Source: Nannocystis pusilla (GTDB lineage: Bacteria > Myxococcota_A > Polyangia > Nannocystales > Nannocystaceae). From it: a DNA stretch of 64,000 bases. Where the stretch lies: the NCBI RefSeq assembly GCF_020073745.1, contig NZ_JAIRAU010000049.1:1-64000 (forward strand), in the 5' to 3' direction. The translations under genes were made by a program, and so were the position numbers. Numbering within the stretch: position 1 is the first letter of the stretch; every line of letters begins with the position of its first letter. Below the pieces are notes generated by a model. It did not search any database. It was not told the origin of the DNA and saw only the letters and a list, made by a program, of their open reading frames with translations. Shown piece after piece: positions 37,619 to 46,625 of the stretch.

Positions 37619-40315
37619 ATGCCCGAATCTCTTCCGCAACGGATCTTTTCTCGCATCGCGAGCCTGAGCCTGAGCCGCCCGGGGCTGGTGCTTTCGGTCG
37701 CAGGTCTGTTCGTCGTCGGCTCGGCGGTGACGCTGCCGCAGCTGCGCGTGTCGACCTCGCGCTACGGGCTCGTGTCGGACACCAACCCGGACCAGGCCCG
37801 GATGCTGCGCTTCTTCGACCGCTTCGGCAACCCGGACGCGCCGGTGCTGGTGGTCTCGGGCGAGCGCGCCGAAGATCGCCGCGCCGTCGTCGACCGCCTC
37901 GTCGCGGACCTCGAGGCGGTGCCCGAGCTGCGCGGTCGCGTGCTGGCCCGCGTCGGGCCGAGCGAGGTCGCCGAGGTGCTGTTGCTGCAGCGCCCCGAGA
38001 TCCTGTCTCAAGTGACAGGTAGTCTGCCGCCCGACGTGGCGCTCGCGCCGCTGGTCGAGGGCGGTCTGCCGGCGTGGTTCGGGGCGATCGAGGGTCAGCT
38101 GCAGGCCGGCCTCGACGGCGAGGCGGCCCCGCAAGATCCCGCGCGCGCGGCCGAGGGGCTCAAGCAGCTCGGCGGACTGGCGAGCACCTTCGACCGCTAC
38201 CTCGGCGGCGAAGATCTGATGCGCGCGGCGATGCAGGCGCAAGCCGGCGAGGCGCCGGTGCGCGGGCGCGACGAGGCCGGCTACATCCAGACGGTCGACG
38301 GCAAGCACCACATCGTCAGCGTGTTCCCCGAGTTCCTCGGCAACGAGGTCAGCGACTTCGCGCCGCTCATCACGCGGATCAAGGACATCCGCGAGGCCGC
38401 GCTCGCGGCCGGGCCCGCGGGGGTCACCGCCGACCTCACCGGCCTGCCCGCGCTCGCGGTCGAGGAGCAGCGGCTGGTCAGCCGCGGGCTGGTCCAGTCG
38501 AGCATGTGGTCGGGCATGGCGATCCTGGTGCTGTGCCTGGTGATGCTGCGCTCGCTGCGGCAGACGGTGCTGAGCCTGGTGCCGCTGCTCGGCGGGCTCG
38601 CGCTCACGCTCGGCTTCGTCTACTGGTACTACGGCTACCTCAACCTGATCACGTCGAGCTTCGTGTCGACGCTGCTCGGGCTCGGCATCGACTTCGGCGT
38701 GCACATGATGCACCGCTTCAACGAGCAGCGGCGCGCCGGCTCCGACGTCAGCGGGGCCATCCGCGAGGCGCTGATGCACACCGGCCCGCCGATCCTCGTC
38801 GGCGCGCTGGTGACGGTGCTGGCGTTCCTCACCACGCTCGGCTCCGACTTCACCGCCTACGCCGAGCTCGGGGTCATCACCGCGGTCGGCCTCGGGTTCG
38901 TGGTCCTGTCGACGTTGTTCGTGCTGCCGTCGCTGCTCGCCGTGGCCGGCAAGACCGGGCTCGCGGCGGTCAAGAAGGAGCCGCCGCTGGTGCACCGGCT
39001 GGTCGGCTTCGTCGCGCGCGCGCGCGTGCCCCTGGTCGCCCTCGCGGTGCTGGCGGCGATCGGCGGCGGCTGGGGCCTGTCGCGGATCGCCTTCAACGGC
39101 CGCTACTTCGACTTCTTGCCGCGCAACAGCGAGAGCGTGCGCGCGCTCGAGGCGCTCGAGGGCGATCCGCTGATGAGCCCGGTCTACGCCAACGTCGCCG
39201 CCGACAGCGTGGAGGAGGCGCGGCAGAAGACCGAGGCGCTGCGGGCCCTGCCCGAGGTCGCGGGGGTGCAGACGGCCACCGACCTGCTGCCGCCGCTCGA
39301 CGCGACGCGGCTCGAGCAGCTGCGCGCGATCGAGAAGCTCGGGCCGCTGCCCGACTTCGCCAGGCTGGCCGCGCGGGCGACCACGCCCGAGGAGCTGCTG
39401 CCGAAGATCAAGGCGATCGTCGACGCGCTCGACGAGGTCCGCTTCGCCCTGCAGCAGGGCGGGCAGCCGGTCGAGGCGGTCGACCAGGCGCAGGCGGCCT
39501 TCCGCGCGCTGCGCGACCGGCTCGACAAGGCCGGCCCGGACGAGCGCAAGCGGCTCGCCGCCGCCGAGCCGCAGGTCGCCGACCTGCTCGCGCGCGCCTG
39601 GACCACCGCCAAGAACGTGGCCGCGCGCGGCAGCTACCTGCCGACCGACCTGCCGCCGCTGTTCCGCGCCCGCTTCGTCGGCCGCGACGGCACCGGCCTG
39701 GCGATGTTCGTGGTGCCCGCGGTGTCGCCGTGGGAGTCCGCGTCGGCGGCCCGCTTCCGCGACGCCGTCGTCGCCGTCGCGCCCGACGCCTCGGGCCTGG
39801 CGATCAACATCGAGCTGCACTCGTCGATGATCGTCGCCGGGTTCCGCCGCGCCGCCCTGTGGGCCGCGCTGCTGATCCTCCTCGTCGTCACCCTCGAGCT
39901 CCGCTCGCTCCGCGACGGCGCGCTCGCGCTGGTCCCCACCGTGCTCGGCTGGCTGTGGATGCTCGGCCTGATGGCCGCCGTCGGCCAGACCTTCGACGTC
40001 GCCAACATCGTCTCCCTGCCGCTCGTCATCGGCATCGGCACCGCGTTCGGCGTCCACTTCATGCACCGCTGCCAGGAGAGCGAGCAGCACAACAGCCACG
40101 CCCGCCTCGACGACCTCGTCCGCGGCACCGGCAGCGCCGTGGTCCTGTCGGCCCTCACCACCATCGCCAGCTTCGCCTCGCTGACCCTCAGCGACTACGG
40201 CGGCATGAAGAGCTTCGGCCTCGTCATGGTGCTCGGCATCTCGAGCTGCCTGGTCGCCAGCCTGCTGGTCCTGCCGGCCCTGCTGCTGATGTTCGGCCGC
40301 GTCCGCATGCACTGA
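37619..40315 (+). CDS. RND-family exporter (MMPL/HpnN-like)
   Basis: 898 aa with two pseudo-repeats: a helix near residues 22-42, an extracytoplasmic loop to about 285, then five helices (SMWSGMAILVLCLVMLRSL onwards); a helix near 465, a second loop to about 735, and a final five-helix block (GVHFMHR motif). SSD-like GLGIDFGVHMMHRFNE and IGIGTAFGVHFMHR are the paired TM4-loop motifs of MMPL/HpnN proteins, which move lipids such as hopanoids using proton force (family knowledge). No membrane-fusion partner is adjacent. Cargo unknown. The sequence also contains an inverted repeat CCTGTC/GACAGG at 38002-38019. Confidence 0.9.
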   Translation: MPESLPQRIFSRIASLSLSRPGLVLSVAGLFVVGSAVTLPQLRVSTSRYGLVSDTNPDQARMLRFFDRFGNPDAPVLVVSGERAEDRRAVVDRLVADLEAVPELRGRVLARVGPSEVAEVLLLQRPEILSQVTGSLPPDVALAPLVEGGLPAWFGAIEGQLQAGLDGEAAPQDPARAAEGLKQLGGLASTFDRYLGGEDLMRAAMQAQAGEAPVRGRDEAGYIQTVDGKHHIVSVFPEFLGNEVSDFAPLITRIKDIREAALAAGPAGVTADLTGLPALAVEEQRLVSRGLVQSSMWSGMAILVLCLVMLRSLRQTVLSLVPLLGGLALTLGFVYWYYGYLNLITSSFVSTLLGLGIDFGVHMMHRFNEQRRAGSDVSGAIREALMHTGPPILVGALVTVLAFLTTLGSDFTAYAELGVITAVGLGFVVLSTLFVLPSLLAVAGKTGLAAVKKEPPLVHRLVGFVARARVPLVALAVLAAIGGGWGLSRIAFNGRYFDFLPRNSESVRALEALEGDPLMSPVYANVAADSVEEARQKTEALRALPEVAGVQTATDLLPPLDATRLEQLRAIEKLGPLPDFARLAARATTPEELLPKIKAIVDALDEVRFALQQGGQPVEAVDQAQAAFRALRDRLDKAGPDERKRLAAAEPQVADLLARAWTTAKNVAARGSYLPTDLPPLFRARFVGRDGTGLAMFVVPAVSPWESASAARFRDAVVAVAPDASGLAINIELHSSMIVAGFRRAALWAALLILLVVTLELRSLRDGALALVPTVLGWLWMLGLMAAVGQTFDVANIVSLPLVIGIGTAFGVHFMHRCQESEQHNSHARLDDLVRGTGSAVVLSALTTIASFASLTLSDYGGMKSFGLVMVLGISSCLVASLLVLPALLLMFGRVRMH

Positions 40316-40320
40316 GCCGC

Positions 40321-40371
40321 CGGCATGCTTCGAGGGACATGCCCGAGCGGGCATGTCCCTCGGCGCAGGTG
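40321..40371. repeat. 14-bp-period CATG palindrome array I
   Basis: CATG at 40324, 40338 and 40352, and a decayed CAGG at 40366; begins 6 bp after the RND stop and ends 8 bp before the convergent GFA stop. Confidence 0.82.
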
Positions 40372-40378
40372 CGAAAGC

Positions 40379-40786
40379 TCAGAGGTGGCGCGTCTCGGCC
40401 GGCGGCGACTGCCAGTTGTTGTTGGCGCCGTCGGAGTAGTTGATCGGCGCGTCCGCCAGCGCGCTCCAGTCGACGTCGTCGAGGCAGGCGAGGTTGATCA
40501 TCACGAAGTCGCCGCCGAGGACGTCGAGGTGGCCGCGGCCGAACGGGCGCACGCCGCAGCGGCGGCAGAACAGGTGGTGCATGCTGTTCGAGCCGAACTG
40601 GTAGTCGGACAGGGCGCCCTCGCCCTGGAGCAGGCGGAAGGCGTCGGGCTTGACGATGGTGCCCCAGGACCGCGTCTTGGTGCAGATCGAGCAATTGCAC
40701 TTGCCGCTGCCGGCGGCCACGTCGATGTCCGCCTCGAACTGGACGTCCTGGCAGTGACAGCTCCCCTTGAACGTTTTCGCGCTCAT
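40379..40786 (-). CDS. GFA/CENP-V-type zinc protein
   Basis: 135 aa. Cysteine pattern [18 protein letters not shown] and [13 protein letters not shown] is the GFA fold with two zinc sites. Members were named for glutathione-dependent formaldehyde activation, but most have no proven activity. Length is normal. The ATG is preceded by TATGGC 6 nt upstream with no ribosome site, so leaderless. The much longer frame upstream is a shadow of the histidine kinase. A 7-bp hairpin (40810-40831) lies just beyond the hexamer. Confidence 0.9.
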   Translation of the reverse strand: MSAKTFKGSCHCQDVQFEADIDVAAGSGKCNCSICTKTRSWGTIVKPDAFRLLQGEGALSDYQFGSNSMHHLFCRRCGVRPFGRGHLDVLGGDFVMINLACLDDVDWSALADAPINYSDGANNNWQSPPAETRHL

Positions 40787-40792
40787 GCGTCT

Positions 40793-40798
40793 GCCATA
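40793..40798 (-). promoter_or_regulatory. -10-like TATGGC, leaderless start
   Basis: TATGGC on the minus strand, 6 nt before ATG 40786 of the GFA gene. Confidence 0.45.
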
Positions 40799-40809
40799 GC
40801 CCCGGGGCC

Positions 40810-40831
40810 GCCTGGCTGTCAATCGCCAGGC
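40810..40831. promoter_or_regulatory. Inverted repeat upstream of the GFA promoter
   Basis: GCCTGGC (40810-40816) and GCCAGGC (40825-40831), 8-nt loop, centred about 25 bp upstream of the -10-like hexamer; candidate operator. Confidence 0.3.
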
Positions 40832-41215
40832 AGGCGCGGGGCAGGCATTCGAGCGCGAAGGTGCCGGGTGCCGGCGCGTCGGCCCGCGACCGAATTGGCG
40901 ACCCCCGAGCGAGAGCGTCACGAGGCGACGGCCGAACGCGGCCGCGTGGTCGGAGGCGGCGGCGGGCGCGGGCGAGCGGCCTCGGTCGAGCGGTGGGCGG
41001 CGCGCCTGCATGAATGCGGTGGAGCGCCCCGACCCGGAGAGCGACCTCGTGCGGTGTGAAGGCCGATGACTTCGGGCCACGGGCCGCCTCTCGCCACGAG
41101 CGGCGGACACGGCTGGGGCTGGTACTCGTCGGCGCCGCGCTCGCTCGCGTGCGAGGGCGTCCCGGTCCAGTACGCCTCCTTGCAGCCACGCCGCATCGCC
41201 AGAGGTGCTTCGCTC

Positions 41216-43027
41216 ATGACCACCGAGACGCTCGGTCGCGTCGCAGTTCCGCTCGCGGCGACGCTGACCGCCATCGCCACCGCTCCTCTCCTGAACCGGG
41301 TGTCCGAGGGCGCGCCGTTCGTCGTGTTCCACCTCGCCGTGATCGTGAGCGCATGGTGCGGCGGGCTCCTCGGCGGGCTCCTCTCGACGCTGGCTGCCGT
41401 CGTCGTCGCCGAGCTCTTTCTCTTCCAGCCCTACTACTCGCTGACCGTCGCCAGGATCGCAGAGGCGGCGCTGCTCGGCGTCTTCGCCCTCACGGCGTCC
41501 CTCATCAGCTGGTTGGTGACGCGGCGGAAGCGGGCGGAAGAGCGGCTGCGGTACGCCCTGGCGGCGTCCACCGACGGTCTGTGGGACTGGAACATCGCGG
41601 CCGGTACGGTCTTCTTCAGCGATCGCTGGCTGGAGTCGCTCGGCTTCACGCGCGACGAAGTGCCCGGCGCCATGGTCGAGCGGGAGAAGCGGGTGCACCC
41701 CGAGGATCGACCCCGCATGCAGCGGCTGCTCGCGGAGCACCTGGCCGGCCACACGCCGACTTACGAGTGCGAGAATCGACTGATGACGCGGTCCGGCTCC
41801 TACCGCTGGAACCTGGCGCGCGGCCACGTCGTCTCTCGCTCCGCCGACGGGACGCCGCTGCGAATGGTGGGGACCGACGTCGACATCAGCGAGCGGAAGC
41901 AATTCGAGCTCGCCCTGGCCGCCAGCGAGGCCCGGTTCCGGCGCATGGCCGAGGCCGCCCCCGTGATGATCTGGCTGGCGGCCGAGGGCCAGGGCAGGAC
42001 CTACTTCAACGAGCGCTGGCTGGCGTTCACCGGGCGCACCCTCGAACACAGCCTCGGCCACGGATGGCTCGACGACGTGCACCCCGAGGACCGCGCGACG
42101 GTGGTGCAGGGCTTCCAGGAGGCGCTGGCCGCAGGCGCCGCGTTCCGCTGCGAATACCGCCTGCGCGCCGCCGACGGGGCGTTCCGCTGGGTGCTCGACT
42201 GCGCGGCTCCGTTCGAGACGGACGGCGGTACGAAGGCCAGCATCGGCTCGTGCCTCGACATCACCGACCTCAAGGAGATCGAGGCGCAGCGGGCGGCCCT
42301 CGTCCGCGAGCAGGCGGTGAGCCACGCCAAGGACGAGCTCCTGGCCCAGGTGTCGCACGACCTGCGCAACCCCTTGATGGCGACCATGCTGTGGGTCGAC
42401 AGGCTGCGGGATTCAGCCCGCGATGGCCCGCGCCTGCAGCGGGGTCTCGAGGCGATCAGGCGCTTGACCCATAGCCAGCTCATGCTGGTCAACGATCTCC
42501 TCGATCTCTCGCGGCTCGTGTTCGGCAAGCTGTCCTTGAACATGACCGAGGTCGACCTCCCGCGGCTGGTGAACACCACTCTCGAGCTCGTCCGCGGCAT
42601 GGCCGAGCTCAAGCCGGTGCTGCTGGAGGTCGCGATCGATCGCCTGGCGGGCCCGGTCCGCGGCGATCCGGAGCGCCTGCAACAGGTGCTGTGGAACCTC
42701 GTGACGAACGCGATCAAGTTCACGCCGTCCGGCGGCACCGTGACCGTCCGACTCGGCCGCACGGAGCGCGGCGTGAGGATCGAGGTCGCCGACACCGGGC
42801 GGGGGATCCATCCGGAGTTCCTCCCGCACGTCTTCGACCGCTTTCGCCAACAGGACGCCGAGGCCCAGGCCCACGGCGGTCTGGGCCTCGGCCTGTCCCT
42901 CGTGCGCGAGCTCGTCGAGCTGCACCACGGGACAGCCCGCGCCGAGAGCGGCGGAGAGAGCCAGGGCGCCCGGTTCATCGTCGATATCCCGCGCGCCGGC
43001 GGCGGGGCGGGCGGCGAGGATGAATAG
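41216..43027 (+). CDS. Membrane PAS-PAS sensor histidine kinase with DUF4118-like N-terminus
   Basis: 603 aa. Four hydrophobic segments in residues 8-103 (KdpD-like DUF4118 membrane module). Two PAS domains follow: about 112-225 and 238-350, each ending in a PAC motif ([20 protein letters not shown]). HisKA has SHDLRNPL with H381, and HATPase_c has [13 protein letters not shown] and [13 protein letters not shown]. It senses an unknown cue and phosphorylates an unlinked regulator. ATG 41216 follows AGAGGTG. It ends 255 bp before a Ser/Thr kinase operon on the same strand, with a CTGTCC-TTCG-GGCCA remnant just after the stop. Confidence 0.9.
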   Translation: MTTETLGRVAVPLAATLTAIATAPLLNRVSEGAPFVVFHLAVIVSAWCGGLLGGLLSTLAAVVVAELFLFQPYYSLTVARIAEAALLGVFALTASLISWLVTRRKRAEERLRYALAASTDGLWDWNIAAGTVFFSDRWLESLGFTRDEVPGAMVEREKRVHPEDRPRMQRLLAEHLAGHTPTYECENRLMTRSGSYRWNLARGHVVSRSADGTPLRMVGTDVDISERKQFELALAASEARFRRMAEAAPVMIWLAAEGQGRTYFNERWLAFTGRTLEHSLGHGWLDDVHPEDRATVVQGFQEALAAGAAFRCEYRLRAADGAFRWVLDCAAPFETDGGTKASIGSCLDITDLKEIEAQRAALVREQAVSHAKDELLAQVSHDLRNPLMATMLWVDRLRDSARDGPRLQRGLEAIRRLTHSQLMLVNDLLDLSRLVFGKLSLNMTEVDLPRLVNTTLELVRGMAELKPVLLEVAIDRLAGPVRGDPERLQQVLWNLVTNAIKFTPSGGTVTVRLGRTERGVRIEVADTGRGIHPEFLPHVFDRFRQQDAEAQAHGGLGLGLSLVRELVELHHGTARAESGGESQGARFIVDIPRAGGGAGGEDE

Positions 43028-43269
43028 CCCACCTGTCCTTCGGGCCATCCGTCGACCCGCCGAGCCCGCTGCCCGCATCCCACCGACTCCGCGCGAGGAT
43101 TCGCCGGCGAAGACGAGCACCCGAGCGGGTATTGCGCGCCGACCGGCCCGGCGGCCGAATTGTCGGTTACGGCGCCGCTGCGCGGCCGAGCGTGCGCCGA
43201 CAGGCCGGCACGAATCGGTCGCCATGCGCGCGGACACCCCGTGTGGGTCGACCGTAGGCGCTCCAGCGG

Positions 43270-43275
43270 TACGTT
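43270..43275 (+). promoter_or_regulatory. -10-like TACGTT, leaderless start
   Basis: TACGTT, 6 nt, GTG 43282. Confidence 0.45.
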
Positions 43276-43281
43276 TGCCGC

Positions 43282-44619
43282 GTGTCCCAGCACGAGACAG
43301 GCCGACTCGTCGCCGCTCGTTATCGCCTCGAGCGTGTCCTGGCGCAGGGCGGCATGGGCAGCATCTGGGTCGCCCGCCACCTCCAGCTCGACGTGGACAT
43401 CGCCATCAAGTTCATGGCCCCCGAGTTCGCCAGCTCCCCCGATCTGCGGGCCCGCTTCGAGCGCGAGGCCAAGGCCGCGGCGATGCTCAAGAGCCCGCAC
43501 GCGGTGCAGGTCCACGACTACGGGATCGAGGACGGCGCGCCGTACATCGTGATGGAGCTGCTCGAGGGCGAGGACCTCTCGGCCCGGCTGGCGCGCGAGG
43601 AGCGGCTGTCCTTGCCAGCCACGCGACGGATCGTCGAGGACGTGGGCAAGGCGCTGCGCCGCGCCCACGAGATCGGCCTCATCCACCGCGACATGAAGCC
43701 GGCCAACATCTTCCTGGCGCGCCAGGCCGGCGAGGAGGTCGTCAAGATCGTCGACTTCGGGATCGCCAAGTCGACGGGCGTCCTCGACGCCGACCAGCCG
43801 ACGCAGGCCGGCGCGGTGCTCGGCTCGCCGCGCTACATGAGCCCGGAGCAGGTCCGCAGCAGCGCGCAGGTCGATCATCGCACCGACCTCTGGTCGCTCG
43901 GCGTGATCGCGTTCCGCTGCCTCACCGGCCGCCTGCCCTTCCCCGGCGGCGAGGTCGGCGAGGTGTTCGTGGCGATCTGCACCGCGCCGATCCCCCGCGC
44001 CTCCGAGGTCGCGCCCGACCTCGGCCCCGAGGTCGATCGCTTCTTCGAGCGCGCCCTGACGCGTGACGTCGAGCAGCGGTTTCAGAGCGCGGCGGAGCTC
44101 GTCGAGGCGTTCGCGGCGCTGCCCGGCGCTCACGACGGGGCGCCCGGCGCGGGCGTGCAGGCCTGGCGCGGCGCGGGCTCCGACGCGCGCATGAGCGGCG
44201 CCGAGGCCGAGTTCCTGCCGACCCTGCCGGCCAGCGGCACGCTCGTGCCCGCCTCCGATCCGCGACCCGACCGGCGCGGGCGGGTCGCGCTCGTGATCGT
44301 CGGCGGGGTGGCGGCGCTCGGGCTGTTGATCTCCCTGTATCGGCGCGCGCCGGCGCCGATCGCCGAGCCAGCGCCCGCCGAGGCCAGCGCGACGGCGACG
44401 ATCTCGCCGCCTGCGCCCCCTGCTGCCGAGCCCCCTGCGAGTCCGCCGGCAGCGACGCCCGCGTCCCCGGAGCCCGCGCCGGCGGCCCCCCCGTCCGCTC
44501 CCGCCGACAAGCGAGCTCGACCTGCCGGCGCAGCGAAACCCGCCCCGTCCTCCGCCAAGTCGCGGCGCTCCGGCGCCGCGCGGACGAACCGCAGCGATGA
44601 TCTGCTCAAGCACATGTAA
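43282..44619 (+). CDS. Membrane Ser/Thr protein kinase
   Basis: 445 aa. Complete Hanks domain: LAQGGMGSIWVA (20-31), AIK K43, HRDMKPAN (135 on), VDFG (157-160), GSPRYMSPEQ. Membrane helix at 334-353, then an Ala/Pro-rich tail to residue 445 ending in basic residues. The start is GTG with TACGTT 6 nt upstream. The following TPR gene overlaps its last 23 bp and an FGE-like lipoprotein follows at once, so the three form an operon. The short extracytoplasmic tail has no sensor domain; the TPR protein may be the partner or substrate (inference). Confidence 0.93.
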   Translation: MSQHETGRLVAARYRLERVLAQGGMGSIWVARHLQLDVDIAIKFMAPEFASSPDLRARFEREAKAAAMLKSPHAVQVHDYGIEDGAPYIVMELLEGEDLSARLAREERLSLPATRRIVEDVGKALRRAHEIGLIHRDMKPANIFLARQAGEEVVKIVDFGIAKSTGVLDADQPTQAGAVLGSPRYMSPEQVRSSAQVDHRTDLWSLGVIAFRCLTGRLPFPGGEVGEVFVAICTAPIPRASEVAPDLGPEVDRFFERALTRDVEQRFQSAAELVEAFAALPGAHDGAPGAGVQAWRGAGSDARMSGAEAEFLPTLPASGTLVPASDPRPDRRGRVALVIVGGVAALGLLISLYRRAPAPIAEPAPAEASATATISPPAPPAAEPPASPPAATPASPEPAPAAPPSAPADKRARPAGAAKPAPSSAKSRRSGAARTNRSDDLLKHM

Positions 44620-45631
44620 GCCCGCCCGGCCGCGCGGGACGACCCTCCGCCGCGTGGCGCTGCTCGCCTGCGTCGCCGCGCTCGGGCCCGCCGACGTTGC
44701 CGCCGCCGCCGCGCCCGCTGCCGGCGACCGTGCGGCCGCCGAGGCGCTGTTCGACGAGGCGCGCGCGCTCGTCGAGGCCGGCGACTTCGCGGCCGGCTGC
44801 CCCAAGTTCGCCGCCAGCATGAAGCTCTACGCGGCGACGAGTACCGCCCTCAACCTCGCCAGGTGCCACGAACACGCCGGCGAGCTCGTGGCCGCCCGGG
44901 ACGCCTATCACCAGGCCCTCGCGCACAACGGCGAGACCCGGGGCGCGCGGCGGCGCAAGGGCCTCGAGGCGCTCGCCAACGACGGCATCGCCGCGCTCGC
45001 GCCCCGGCTGCCGCGGCTGCGCGTCGTCGTCGAAGGCGCGCCCGCCCGGCTGGCGGTGACCCGCGACGGTCAGCCGCTCCCCGCGGACGCGCTCGGACAG
45101 GCACAGCCCGTCGACCCCGGCTCCCACGAGATTCACGCCAGCGCGCCGGGCCACCAGCCGGTGCGCCGGGTGGTCGAGCTCGCCGAGGGCGAGACCGAGA
45201 CCGTGACTCTGCAGCTCGCGCCGATCCGCCCCGCCGACCCGGCCGCGGAGCCTCGTGGCAAGCCGCGCCGCCGGGCCGTCCCCGCGTGGGCGTGGGCCAC
45301 CGGGGCACTCGGCCTCGGGCTGGCCGGCGCTTCGGTGTACTTCCTCGTCGACGATCTGGCCGCGATCGACGCCCTGAAGACGCACTGTCGCGACGTCCCG
45401 GGCGGCACCTATTGCGATCCCGACTACGAATTCGCCGCCGACAACGCCCGCAAGAACCGCGACCTCGGCCTCTTCATCGGCCTCGGCAGCGCCGGCCTGG
45501 TCGCCATCACCGCCGCCGTGGTCGGGATCGTGAGAGCGTCGCCGGCGAAGCAGAAGCCGGCGCGCAGGGCCGCGGCGGGGCCGTGGCTGGCGCCCGGCGG
45601 CGGCGGGCTCAACATCGGCGGGAGGTTTTGA
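44597..45631 (+). CDS. TPR-type membrane protein with PEGA-like middle, kinase-linked
   Basis: 344 aa. Signal-like N-terminus (LRRVALLACVAALGPADVAAAA), then TPR-like helices (AEALFDEARALVEAGDFAAGCPKFAASMKLY onward), a PEGA-like beta domain (LRVVVEGAPARLAVTRDGQPLP, VDPGSHEIHASAPGH), and two membrane helices near 228-248 and 290-315 flanking a small Cys-containing loop (HCRDVPGGTYCDPDYEF). This layout is common beside myxobacterial Ser/Thr kinases; function unknown. It overlaps the kinase gene by 23 bp, implying translational coupling. A later start such as GTG 44655 cannot be excluded. Confidence 0.82.
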   Translation: MICSSTCKPARPRGTTLRRVALLACVAALGPADVAAAAAPAAGDRAAAEALFDEARALVEAGDFAAGCPKFAASMKLYAATSTALNLARCHEHAGELVAARDAYHQALAHNGETRGARRRKGLEALANDGIAALAPRLPRLRVVVEGAPARLAVTRDGQPLPADALGQAQPVDPGSHEIHASAPGHQPVRRVVELAEGETETVTLQLAPIRPADPAAEPRGKPRRRAVPAWAWATGALGLGLAGASVYFLVDDLAAIDALKTHCRDVPGGTYCDPDYEFAADNARKNRDLGLFIGLGSAGLVAITAAVVGIVRASPAKQKPARRAAAGPWLAPGGGGLNIGGRF

Positions 45632-45632
45632 G

Positions 45633-46616
45633 GTGAGCACGACATCGCCGCGATCGGGGCGCTTCGACCCGTCTTCGCAGCGCGAGCGCGTCGACGCCGG
45701 CCATCCCCGCCGAGACGCCCGTGCGCGTCGCCTCGCCGGCGTCGCGCTCGTCGCCGCCGCGGCGTGCATCCCCGACGTCGAGCCGAATGTGCTGTCCCTG
45801 CCGCGCTGCGAGGGGGTCGAGCCCGGCTGCGGCGACGGCGGCGGCGACGACTGCTGCGCCGGCGGGCAGGTCGCGGGCGGCAGCTTCGACCGCGCCAACG
45901 ACCCGGCCCTGACGGCCTCGGTGGCGGACTTCGAGCTCGACCGCTACGAGGTGACCGTCGGCCGGTTCCGCCAGTTCGTCGCCGATTACCCGCGCGACCG
46001 CCCGCAGCCGGGCGCCGGCGCGCACCCGCGTATCGCCGGCAGCGGCTGGGACCCCGAGTGGGACGCCATGCTGCCCGCCGACGAGCCGGCGCTGCGAGTC
46101 TCGCTGCAATGCGACCCCAACTTCCGCACCTGGACCGACGCGCCGGGCGACGCCGAGGCGGCGCCGATCAACTGCGTATCGTGGTACCTCGCCTTCGCCT
46201 TCTGCGCCTGGGACGAGGGGCGGCTGCCGACCGAGGCCGAATGGAACTACGCGGCCGCCGGCGGCAACGAGCAGCGCCCGTTCCCCTGGGGCGCCGAGCT
46301 GCCCGACGATTCGCGCGCCGCGTTCGGCTGCGACACCTCGGTCACCGCGTGCCTGCTGCCCCGCGTCGGCTCGAGACCCGCCGGCGACGGCAAATGGGGC
46401 CACTCCGACCTCGCCGGCAGCGTGGCCGAGTGGGTCCTCGACTATCACGGCCCCATGCCGCCGTCGTGCCAGGACTGCGCGCTCCTCGAGGACGCGAACC
46501 TCGGCCGCGAGGCCCGCGGCGGCGACTTCGCCCACCCCGACGTCGCCACGACCTTCCGGATCGGCTACATGCCGGACACCCGGCACACCTTCGTCGGCTT
46601 CCGCTGCGCCCGCTGA
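45633..46616 (+). CDS. FGE-sulfatase/SUMF1-like lipoprotein
   Basis: 327 aa from GTG one base after the TPR stop. The signal has lipobox AAAAC (residue about 45) after a long basic start. The C-terminal part is a formylglycine-generating-enzyme fold: FELDRYEVTVGRFRQFV, INCVSWYLAFAFCAWD, RLPTEAEWNYAAAGG, FPWG, LAGSVAEWV, and GFRCAR at the end. The two active-site cysteines of true FGE near the C-terminus are not seen in the usual arrangement, so it is more likely a non-enzymatic sensor or binding protein. Third gene of the kinase operon. Confidence 0.85.
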   Translation: MSTTSPRSGRFDPSSQRERVDAGHPRRDARARRLAGVALVAAAACIPDVEPNVLSLPRCEGVEPGCGDGGGDDCCAGGQVAGGSFDRANDPALTASVADFELDRYEVTVGRFRQFVADYPRDRPQPGAGAHPRIAGSGWDPEWDAMLPADEPALRVSLQCDPNFRTWTDAPGDAEAAPINCVSWYLAFAFCAWDEGRLPTEAEWNYAAAGGNEQRPFPWGAELPDDSRAAFGCDTSVTACLLPRVGSRPAGDGKWGHSDLAGSVAEWVLDYHGPMPPSCQDCALLEDANLGREARGGDFAHPDVATTFRIGYMPDTRHTFVGFRCAR

Positions 46617-46625
46617 AGCGCCGCG

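Larger units (their letters stand above)
40787..41215. other. 429-bp divergent intergenic region
   Basis: It carries the TATGGC hexamer for the GFA gene and the hairpin GCCTGGC/GCCAGGC (40810-40831). Nothing else is recognised; AGAGGTG lies upstream of the kinase ATG. Confidence 0.5.
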
